From assembly GCA_029204225.1 (NCBI GenBank), contig CM055094.1, positions 65,616,293 through 65,680,292 of the forward strand: DNA of 64,000 nt, written 5' to 3'. Shown piece after piece: positions 45,733 to 64,000 of the stretch. The notes beneath the pieces were generated by a model. The model was given only the letters and a program-made list of their open reading frames with translations, did not search any database and was not told the origin of the DNA. A program made the translations under genes and the position numbers. The DNA comes from Diphasiastrum complanatum. Lineage: Eukaryota; Streptophyta; Lycopodiopsida; Lycopodiales; Lycopodiaceae. How positions within the stretch are numbered: the first letter of the stretch is position 1; every line of letters begins with the position of its first letter.

Positions 45733-47440
45733 GATTTATAGGGTGTCTTAGCTTTTAGGGCACCTTCGGCGTTCTGTAGGATAGTGTCCCCTTTTCGCCT
45801 GTCACCATAACCTGTGTAAAAACACAATGTTCGCGATTCTTTCGCCTTTTATTCGTCTGTGCGAATTTGCGTGTAAATATGCAGGCTACGTGACAACGTT
45901 AATAAATATGCAGCAAGAATGGAGGCAGATTAAAAATGGGATTTAGGAGAGGAATAAATCCAACAATCTAATGGGGGAAAGATGATGGCAGAGGCAAGAG
46001 CTCTCTTACCACCCTTGGATGACGCTAATGGCCCTAGCCTAATATGACGTTCTACTATTTTTTGAGTCTTTGTCACTGTTTCAAATATTTCTCTCACGTT
46101 ATTCCTTCACCGTTGTGTTGTACTTGGCAAATCTATGTGCTATGACTTCAATGTGAGCCAAGTTGGCACATTATGTAATTTAATGTTTGAATAATATATC
46201 TATTTAGTGATTATGTTCTTAATTGCGGTGGGGGAGGATTGAGATTAGCTTCCAAGCATGAGAATAATAAATTTTTGATTGAAATAAAAATAATAATGTA
46301 AAAATTGAGAAATATTTTTTGACATACCTTTGCTTGAAAAGTTACATTCAAATTATGGTAAAGCCGTTAGGTTGAGCCAAAATTGAATGACCTTTAAACC
46401 TACAAGCATATCCCTTCTCAAGTGAAGAGGGTTGGCAATGCGTTTCACTTTTTGATGGCCCATGCCTTTTGGTTTTTTTATAAGATCTAATATTATCTTC
46501 TCTTTAAGTGATGTAATATTAACAAGGTGTACTTTGATTTATCTATGCATTTTATGGGCCACAATGTGCTTTTGCAAATTTCAATGGATTTCAAGATTAT
46601 ATATTTGCTCACATGTTGCTTTCAAAAGTCATAATATGTGTTAAATTTATTTCATGGTCTCATGCTCAAAAGTTTTTGAATTTTTTTTTGGTGAAACTAG
46701 CCTAGTGCATGCACCTCATATATTCTTGAGAGATGCTGCCAAACTTAGCACGATATAATGAACAATCGAAAGCTTCTACGAGTACAAAATTAGTTCGAGA
46801 ATCTATTTTATGCTTACTTTAAAGTACTATCAAAATAGAAATGTGTAGATTTTTATGAAAGTATAAGAAACAATCTCTAGGAACTCAAATCATAGAGTGC
46901 AAAGTGAACCTCCCCTAAATATACCTAGCCCAGGTAGTTTGTCCGTTTGGACAATCGGGTCTGGTATCCCGCGAGGTGCAAGTCTGAGGTTCCAAATATA
47001 ATTCCTCCAACAAGTTACAACTTACGATAAGTCCATCATCGCTGAATTCAATCATAAGCGTTCAGAATTTGCCATGTATTTTATACTATAATTAACCATT
47101 ACAAAGAGTCCAAGTGGCACAATATGAGATGGCGAAAATCCAATTGGTTGCGCGTAAAATGTGTCGAGCTATTTTAATCCCCATCTCTAGGGACGTGCCA
47201 AGGTCCTTGGGCCCCAGACCCTCAGGGCCAGCCCTAATGCCAATTGTCTTCTGGCGGTAGCCTTAGCGACTGTCACCAGTTGCAAATTGCACTGTCTAGC
47301 CACCTTTCTGAGGTGGCCTCATCGGCACCGTTCATTCCAGATCTAACGGCTGTAGAAGCTCCTTCACGTTTTTGTCTCTAGAGGTTTCTCTAAATCGAAT
47401 GCTCCTGTTCTTTAAAGCCCTCGATGGGGGAGCCGTGTTA
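45733..47440. other. Spacer upstream of GapCp, no gene seen
   Basis: AT-rich sequence with no domain-bearing frame. From about 46920 it becomes more GC-rich and probably grades into the promoter of the downstream gene. Confidence 0.45.
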
Positions 47441-47463
47441 GTCCAAACCACTTGGATTTCTGC

Positions 47464-47469
47464 CACGTG
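47464..47469. promoter_or_regulatory. G-box CACGTG upstream of GapCp
   Basis: CACGTG with an ACGTGGC core at 47512-47518 lies about 800 bases before the start codon and less than 300 bases before the presumed 5' UTR. Such ACGT cores bind bZIP and bHLH factors in plants. No clear TATA box was seen. Confidence 0.35.
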
Positions 47470-47751
47470 TCATGATGCCACTTGGAGTATTCTCAATGGG
47501 TGATTCTAGAAACGTGGCAAAATCTGAACGTTTGTGATATGATCCAACGGCCGAGAGCTTTAAGGCATCCGTTGCCATTACGATACTGGGAGCTTCGTCT
47601 TCTTACAGATTTCCTTGTGTTTCTGCACTTAGATCCTGTTCTGCGCTTCATCAAATCCTCGAAGATCGGCTCTGCTTCCTGCAAAAGTTTGAGCGCCTCG
47701 GAGTTTTTCGGTGCATTTTTCCGATCCATCTTCATTTTCTTGCAATAGCGT

Positions 47752-48178
47752 ATCTCATTATTTGTTCTCTTTTCTTTTTGAGTAACAAATGAATCGTATC
47801 ATCTGTCATTGCACTTTTCTTGCTTAAATGAGTTGCAGGAAGCAGTCAGTTTTTGATTATGATGCAAGTTTGCTATTGCGAGTTCATTTTCACGAATCTC
47901 GTTATTTGTTGGCTTTTCTTTTTTAGTAACAAATGAATCGTATCATCTGTCGTTGCACTTTTCTTGTTTAAAGGAGTTGCAGGAAGCAGTCAATTTTTAA
48001 TCATGATGCAAGTTTGCTATTGCGAGTTCATTTCATGAATCTCGTTATTTGTTGTCTTCTTGTTTTGAAGAACAAATGAATCGTACTATTTATTGAAGTT
48101 TTCTTGTTTAAATGAGGTGCATGAACCGTCCAGTTTTTTGTTATGATGCGAGTTTTGTACTGCGAGTTCATGTCGTAT
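47752..48178 (+). repeat. Threefold ~144-bp tandem repeat in probable 5'-UTR intron of GapCp
   Basis: Units start at ATCTCATTATTTGTT (47752), ATCTCGTTATTTGTT (47896) and ATCTCGTTATTTGTT (48039). Each goes on with ACAAATGAATCGTA, TTTTCTTG(C/T)TTAAA, GATGC(A/G)AGTTT and TGCGAGTTCAT. Copies 1 and 2 are closer to each other than to copy 3. A donor-like GTATCT at 47750 and an acceptor TTTTTGCAG ending at 48257 would place the array in an intron of the 5' untranslated region. Confidence 0.8.
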
Positions 48179-48300
48179 GTAAGACTTGTTTCAGGTTTAA
48201 GTTTTCGAGGTGCGTGGCCGAATCGACAAAATGAGCATGATCTTATGATTTTTGCAGATCCTGAGGCCTCGAAGTTTTTGCGAGTTGAAAGATTATCAAT

Positions 48301-57888
<9,588 letters not shown>

Positions 57889-60800
57889 ATGACGAGTTTG
57901 CTATGAGTAAATTGACTTCTATGTTGCAATTTTGAAATCTATCCATTAGGTTACTATAAACAGGGTGAGTTTAATTGGTATACATCCTTCTGAAAGGCTT
58001 TCCTTGTATTAATTATGGCTTTGTAGTTAAGCGTATAACTTCAAGCATGTAAGAAGGGGCAACTGAAGTCACCCCTTTCTACAATTATGAGATTCTAGTG
58101 ATGTTATAACAGTCTTGAGTCTTTCAAAAAAGGTCTTTTTTCAAGCTACTAAAAGTACGACTTGGATATCATCAAAGCATCTTCTATTTTTGAAAATATG
58201 AGTTATTATCACTGTTGCTAGTTGTATCAGTTGGATGACCTTTTGAATTCTTCAAAAATCAGTTTAGCAAGTTCATATTATACCCCAACACTACGTGTGA
58301 TGTTCAACTAGCCACTAGAAGTCCATAAGGCAAAGTCCCAGGTTGGTAGTCTGCTAGGTTGGGTGTTTGACATGAAATATGCAAGAAGCAAGTTATTCAC
58401 TTTTGAATGGACTCCAACAAGTTATAGATTTATTGGGCCACACATTGATGGCTGAAAGAGACCATTCGAAAATCGTGCATCATGTGTAATTTTTGGGCCA
58501 GCGAATGTGAGGCTCTGAAACTAATGACAATACATGCAAGATTCATGACACTACTTGGAACTGACAACTCATGTTTGCAATATGAATGAAAGCTCATCTT
58601 TCTACTATTTGTATTGGCTTAGTAGGACAATGTGGACTTGTGTCTTGCGTCAAGTCTCAGTTCTCTTCCACGGCCATCCCAAGGCTAGATCATGGATTAT
58701 TCTCCAGAACAGGACTCATTTTATGAAGCCAGGTTTGGGGCTAACTTTGATGGGCTATCATTTTAACACACCACCATCTCTCTTATTTCTAAAAGTTCTT
58801 ATAGTTTTGTATTGATGTCTTCTAACTATCGAATCAAACCACGCTCAAATCATATTCCATTTCATTTTTTTCGGTTGGGCCCAATTAATACCTCATCAAG
58901 CTAACAAACTATTTATGAACTTTACTGATGTCTTCTAACTATCGGATCAGATCACACTCAAATCAGTTTTCATTCAATTTTTTTTATTGTTGGGGCCAAC
59001 TAGAACTAGCTTCTCTTAGGGCTGTTGTTCGAAATGCTAAATAGCTTGGATGGCTTCTAAAAATTATTTGAAAATCGTTATAGTAAGTTCATATTGACAA
59101 CTCAAGACTATGTGTGATGTTCAACTAGCCACTGAAATTTCATAGGCAAGTTGGCCAGCTAGGTCGAGCATTGGACATGAAATGTGCAAGAAGTGCTACA
59201 TTTAGTGAGTTATTGTAGGCCTCGACAAATTGCTACAAATTCATCATGCCATACATTGATGGCTAGAAGGCTTGGAAAACACAGACCATATGTAATTTTT
59301 GGAATCATCAAGCGGCAGGTTCCAAAACTAGAACAACGCATGCAAGATTCATGCAACTTTGTCTTGATTTGAAATCTCTGATCAAAGCTATTGTCAAACA
59401 ATTTAATTTACTCCAATCTAATGTCACTTACTTACAATTCTAGAAACATAGTCTCGAAAGTATGATTAGATGCTATGGAAGTCCAAACATACGCACTTTG
59501 AGCATGCTATTTACATTCAATTCAAATTTGTGTTTTTATTGAAACTATCTTGGAATGGTACTGTGAATGGCTATTCTGGGTAGCAATGAATATATCAACA
59601 TGTAGGAAGAGGCGACACTTGTTTCGAGCTCAAAATCCTAGGCCCCCTAGGTGAATCTTGTCAAAATCCACACCATTTTTGGCCATTTCTGTCAATTCAA
59701 TATCTAGCTGGGCAATTATTCTTGTGGAACTTGGACTATTGGCAGGATCTCAGTAGGCACCTTGTAGAATACCAAGCTAGTTTAAACAATGTTTTGATAG
59801 GGCACCCTCTAGGATACCAGGCTGATTTTAAAAAATTACATGGATGTATTTCAATGTTGGATTGTTAGAGTTTCAATTCAAGTTTTTGGCAGGTGAATTT
59901 GATCATTGTTCTCAATCTCATGAATAACTTCAACACTAGGTGTTTCAAGCAATTGTTCATCTTGCACAATAGAAGATAGTTCATTGGATTGTTTAGTATG
60001 TTGTTGTCAACATGTATGCATCTATGTGCACGATCAAGGCCTAGGCTTCTACCCACATGCCAAAACATAACATTATTTAATTTTTAAGGATGGGCAATAA
60101 ATAATTTATCATTTTGTGGACAAAAAATGTAAGATTAGGTGAGTGTTAGCTACAACAAACCCACATTGAAATTTATGAAGTTGTTAATTGAACCACCATG
60201 AATATGTTAACAGTCGTGTCTTTTACATCGATATTTGAGAATTTTGTTGTAATTTAGAATGAGGATTACAATTTTTTTTCGAGATATTTCAAGTGATGTT
60301 TTTTACTACATATATGTAATGCAATTGGGCAAATGCAGCTAACTTTTTAACAAGGTTTTTTGTGGTTGAGAGTTTTGCAATATCTGCCATTTTGATATGT
60401 ACAACTAATTTTTAACTAATATCATTTTTTATTCTTGTTTGCACAATACTTTTGTTTCAACTCGTTAACGAGGAAAATGAGTGTGATTGCAATCCAACTG
60501 TTGTATGTTGAGTTGAACACGACTTTTGAAAAATGCTAATGTAAAGAAGTAGCAACTACATGTAGTAATGGTCTATTTTGAGCTCCTTGTGTCCATCTTT
60601 ATAATTACTCAAAGAATAGAATATAGTCATCCAAAATAGGTGGAGTCACCCAATGGTCGATAAATGAGTGGTTCCACCCCTTGTTTTGGATTAGATTAGC
60701 ACTCTCAAAGAATCTAATTTTAAGAGTTGGATTGAATCTAAAGTGATTTGACAAAAAACTGTCATAAATTTTTACTAAACTTGACTAGCTTTGAGAGAAT

Positions 60801-60900
60801 CTCACAATTTTGGTCAAAACTCTTGAGATCTTTGTGAATGGATGCTATTGATCTAAAATCCACCAAGTAGACACCTCTATTTACTCTCAAAGATTAGTTT
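57889..60900. other. Downstream spacer with old duplications
   Basis: No gene is supported. It contains the duplicated segment described separately and a second short repeat (TCTTCTAACTATCGRATCARA and following bases, 58808-58880 and 58927-59000). Frames such as 58555-58815 lack any domain. Confidence 0.4.
58260..59350. repeat. Direct duplication of a ~270-bp segment, about 820 bp apart
   Basis: 58285-58555 and 59098-59350 share, in the same order, TGTGATGTTCAACTAGCCACT, GACATGAAAT.TGCAAGAAG, CA.ACATTGATGGCT, GTGTAATTTTTGG-like and CATGCAAGATTCATG blocks with many substitutions and indels. Both may be copies of a dispersed noncoding repeat. The region between them is not otherwise repeated. 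Confidence 0.6.
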
Positions 60901-60904
60901 TAAA

Positions 60905-61978
60905 TAGAAATGTGTATCCTGTACGTTATGGTCGTTGGGGCCAAACGTCCCTACAAGAGCTTCAAAGCAGAAGAAATTCAAAAGTTTGTCCAATGGTGTC
61001 TAGCAAATATTTTGTGCAACATAGTTGGCATATCAAAATCTTTGTTGGAGCTCGGTCTTCTATTGATTGACATTGCATACATTTTTTACAACTACAGCAG
61101 AGACAAAGGATGGTCTCAAGATGGTCTTGTTGTGGCTCGATCACTATTCGTTTCTTGGAGGGTCCATAACCAGGAGTATTATGATCCCAATTCTGCACCG
61201 TTAGAGCATGTTGTAGGTACTAGCGACGTGACATGTTTTTGATTGATTTTTGTTATATTACAGTTGCATTGACAACAAATGTCTTGCTTGTGATTGTTTC
61301 TAGGAAATGGCAAGATGTTGGATGACATATATCGACATGGATCCCATAATGTGTATTGGTGCTATTACTTTGAGTGCAAGGTTTCTACATATGTCAATAT
61401 TTCTACAAATAGGAAAAGCAATGAGATTATGTACTCTCATTTTTTTAGGAGAAAAGTGTTCATATCCACATTTTATAATATTCAGGTGGACAAGGATGGT
61501 CTTCTTCCGACTTCGCGAATGCTAGATCTTTTTCATACAAATCTTGTTTTGCCAGATAGTTATGAAATACAAATACGAAAAGATTTGGAGTGTCTTCCTT
61601 TCCACAAGCATGGAATTATTGAGGTGTCATTTGTTTCAAAGGCAAAAGAAATTTGGAAAGCATACCTGACACATAGTTGCGGGTTTTCATGTGAGGAAAT
61701 AATATGTTAGAAGGGCCTAGCTATAACTAGAAAAAGAAAATATTATAGAATGCCTACGATTGAGGAAATCCAATATGTCGAAAACTTCTGGGGAATTGAT
61801 AGAGATAATAGATGCTTTGAACATGTAACTGCTTACAATAAGTTGTTCTTTGCTGGTGATATCTATGCAATAGGAGATTATGTGATTGTTGAAACCAATG
61901 ACACCGACTCCGTCACCAATGTTGGTCATTAGAAAGCTCAGATCACATCATTGTTCACTATGCAATATGATGGAGATT
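60905..61978 (+). pseudogene. Unknown open frame with in-frame stops, BAH-like end
   Basis: A first block (60910-61242) reads RPYKSFKAEEIQKFVQWCLA ... GWSQDGLVVARSLFVSWRVH and NQEYYDPNSAPLEHVVG. After a possible intron (GTACTAG 61217 to TTTCTAG 61303) a frame of 138 codons (61294-61710) contains DGLLPTSRMLDLFHTNLVLP and CLPFHKHGIIEVSFVSKAKE. TAG 61708-61710 interrupts it. The same frame goes on as YYRMPTIEEIQYVENFWGID, FFAGDIYAIGDYVIVETNDT, a second TAG (61930-61932), then KAQITSLFTMQYDGD and TGA. The last part has the shape of a BAH-type domain (entry strand GD.V.V, then .AQI..LF....GD), a weak likeness only. The family of the rest is unknown. A retroelement begins about 60 bases further on. 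Confidence 0.4.
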
Positions 61979-62039
61979 GAATGATTTTTTTTGGTTCCAA
62001 GTAGTGCAGTTGTAAACAACAAAGAACAACTAAAGATTG

Positions 62040-62625
62040 ATGATATAACAGGCATACATATGCTCGATATGTGTTGCATTCTGCCACTGCTTTTAGTCCT
62101 TTTATGCTCTTGTATGGCTTTCAGCCTCGTTCCCCTATCTCCATTGGACTCAAAGGTCTCAAGGTCCAAACTGTAGTGGATTTCTTGCATGATATGTAGG
62201 AAATGTTGTAGGTGGCTAGGGAAAGCATTAGATCGAGCCTAGTTCTATGCCAACTATCTTAGAATCCCAAAAGGCTCTAAGACACTTCGAATGCAAAAAT
62301 GTCCGAAGTTATTTCCATGTTTTTTCTTGGAACTAAGGTTCATCTCGTATTCCACGTTAGTCGTTTAAAGGAACGACTTGGTGAAAAAGATGACCTAATT
62401 CCCACAGATGATCTAGTGCTATTGGAGGATTTGACTGCTTTCGTACCCCATGAATCGGAAAGGATCATGGATACTCGATGACATCAGCTGAGAAATCGTT
62501 TGATTTTTGAATATTTGATTCGTTGGAAAGGTAAGTCAGATGATGAGGACACCTGAGAGAAGGAGGATAATTTAAGACTTAGATTCTCTAGTTTCTTCCC
62601 ATAGAAGGAAGTTTTTATGGGGGGG
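62040..62625 (+). pseudogene. Ty3/gypsy chromovirus integrase C-terminus and chromodomain
   Basis: The frame opens with LHSATAFSPFMLLYGFQPRS, the end of the gypsy integrase core, then QTVVDFLHDM and ARESI. After stops and a shift come VHLVFHVSRLKERLGEK and LLEDLTAFVPHESERIMDTR, then HQLRNRLIFEYLIRWKGKSD and EKEDNLRLRFSSFFP: the GPF/Y-like linker and a chromodomain whose WKGKSDDEDT.E piece is typical. Stops at 62478-62480 and 62552-62554 (TGA where Trp is expected) break it. The start of pol is missing; the unknown frame at 60905-61978 adjoins instead. Confidence 0.8.
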
Positions 62626-62631
62626 ATATTA

Positions 62632-63586
62632 TGTACCATAACAATACACCCTTCAGTGACGGCCTCGCAAGGGGCATGACGCAGGTTTGGCATTATCGAC
62701 ATGTTTGGGTGCCACGCGTCACCATCCTAGGTGGTCACATGTCACCGGTAGGACCGTGCTTGATGATACCCACTGTGCTATGCCTGTATAGTGGTGGGGT
62801 TTTTCTCTTTCCATTCACTCAGTCTACGCGGGAGTTGGTGGATGGAGAGCACATGCATGAGCCAGGATGTATCTCCAAGCCAAGAGATGTGTGCTAGGGA
62901 GAACCGAGTGCGATGGTTGGTAGTATGGGATGCCAGTTATCACCTATTGAGGGTATTCCCAACGAATTGTAAATAAATAAAATCGACGAATAAAATGTGT
63001 TGCAAGGGCATGGCATCCTGTTGCGCGCGTAAGCCCATGGCCCAATGAGCACGCAAGCTTAAGTTGTAAATAAAATAAAATAGACTTGGGCCTTTGAATT
63101 AAAATAAAACTAGAGGCCCAAAGTCATTTTTAAACTTAGAGATTACTTTTTAGAGTTGGGTCCAAATTGGGACACACATGAATCTTGTGAATTTCAATGT
63201 ACTTTTTTTAAACTCTTGGGTCAAGTTGGGTCCAAGATGAATGGATAGGATCAATGTAAATATTAGCCAATAGGATTTTGGGGCAAGGGCCTTTCCCACT
63301 TTATAAAAAGGCACCATTTGTACTCTATTTTCATGCTTAATAGAGAGGAGGAGACTCTATCATTTTGAGAGCTCAAGCATCCTCATTTGCTAATCACTCT
63401 TGCTTATGCTATTGTTGTGGTTGCTTGTTATTTCCATTTCCCATGCTTTTTGTTTATGCTAGTTAAGGTTTTTCCATAAGCAATGAAATTGAGCATTTGA
63501 GCTAACCTCCATCTCATCTCTCTCTTTTTCTCTCATCTCCTTCGTCTTTCTCTTCTATTCTATCCTTTCTCTTCACCAACAATCAT
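62632..63586 (+). repeat. Probable 3' LTR of the chromodomain gypsy element
   Basis: It follows a purine tract (TTTTATGGGGGGGA) and starts TGTACCATAACA or a few bases earlier. A TATAAAAAGG box at about 63301 and a pyrimidine-rich end fit an LTR. The right end was placed near CACCAACAATCA by eye, without a second copy. Confidence 0.5.
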
Positions 63587-63589
63587 GAT

Positions 63590-64000
63590 GAAGTTAGTTA
63601 GGGGAGTAGAGTTAGTGTGAGAGGGGAGGTAGAGTTAGACAAAAAGTAGAAAACTAACTAAAAGTAGCATCTATGCATAGTTAGATACCTATCCAGTGAA
63701 CTAACCTTTTTTGACAGGTGGGAGGGCTATACTACGCAAGATCTTCGACCCTACAGTGCCGCCGTTACCGGAGATAGGTTTTCACTAACTAGTGTAGTTG
63801 CAGTTTAGCTATTTTCTTGCTTTTTAGAGTAGTTTTAGGTAGATTTTTGGGAGTTTGGAGTTAGTTTTATGTATTTTTTTTGTGTTTGGACTGTTCACAG
63901 CTAGCGGGGGAGATGTGAGAGGGTAGAGGAGGCCCTGAACAGCCTCTAAGGGCTTGAAACCCAAACCAACCAGCCAAAAAACCCAAAAAAAAACACACCA
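63590..64000. other. Right edge, no gene seen
   Basis: A G-rich, AGTTAG-containing sequence and an A-rich end. It may still belong to a retroelement leader or LTR that goes beyond the window. Confidence 0.3.

Noticed and set aside
47482-47748. 88-codon plus-strand frame before GapCp
   Set aside because: It lies in the probable promoter and 5' UTR, overlaps an equally long minus-strand frame and has no domain.
61750-61932. Independent small gene starting MPTIEEIQ
   Set aside because: It is in the same frame as the preceding block and separated only by one stop, so it is treated as part of the same broken frame.

Overview
This window is a piece of a plant nuclear genome: AT-rich, intron-bearing and dominated by old LTR retrotransposons. 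The plant assignment rests on a 14-exon nuclear gene for a plastid-type glycolytic glyceraldehyde-3-phosphate dehydrogenase (GapCp) with a transit peptide (coding 48301-57888, +), on a decayed oil-body/class-3 lipase gene (18448-20496, -), and on Ty1/copia, Ty3/gypsy, hAT-like and CACTA-like remnants of plant type. Long introns and high retroelement content would suit a fern, lycophyte or gymnosperm, but the sequence alone does not settle this.

Layout. 1-11.2 kb: degraded retroelements, namely copia integrase (-), gypsy gag/protease (-), copia gag split by a 567-bp hAT-like MITE with its target-site duplication, copia RT/RNase H (+), a gypsy leader with an irregular GGCGAGTAAT repeat and a tRNA-Asp primer site (-), and a deleted copia with its 3' LTR (+). 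11.5-18.2 kb: a minus-strand copia element split by a complete 3.5-kb non-autonomous LTR element (13686-17219) with paired LTRs, primer site, polypurine tract and a 5-bp duplication CAATG. 18.4-20.5 kb: lipase pseudogene. 23.4-25.7 kb: internally deleted minus-strand copia.

26.1-38.4 kb is the least familiar part. It holds a histone H3/CENH3-like intronless sequence broken by tandem stops, two diverged copies of a protein module that I do not recognise (plus strand 27.5-29.1 kb, minus strand 35.7-38.4 kb), and between them a frameshifted transposase-like gene (29.5-31.9 kb, -) and copia scraps. 38.58-44.51 kb: a copia complex of LTR, internal, LTR, partial internal, partial LTR, flanked by ATGCA and inserted into a tandem repeat. 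45.2-45.7 kb: CACTA-type fragment.

47.4-57.9 kb: the GapCp gene, the only gene here whose whole reading frame is intact. A ~144-bp sequence is tandemly triplicated just upstream in a probable 5'-UTR intron, and a 610-bp inverted-repeat element lies in intron 10. 58-64 kb: a duplicated noncoding segment, an unknown open frame with stops (60.9-62.0 kb), and the 3' end of a chromodomain Ty3/gypsy element with its LTR. Almost everything except GapCp is decayed, so functional statements for the other loci describe what they once were.
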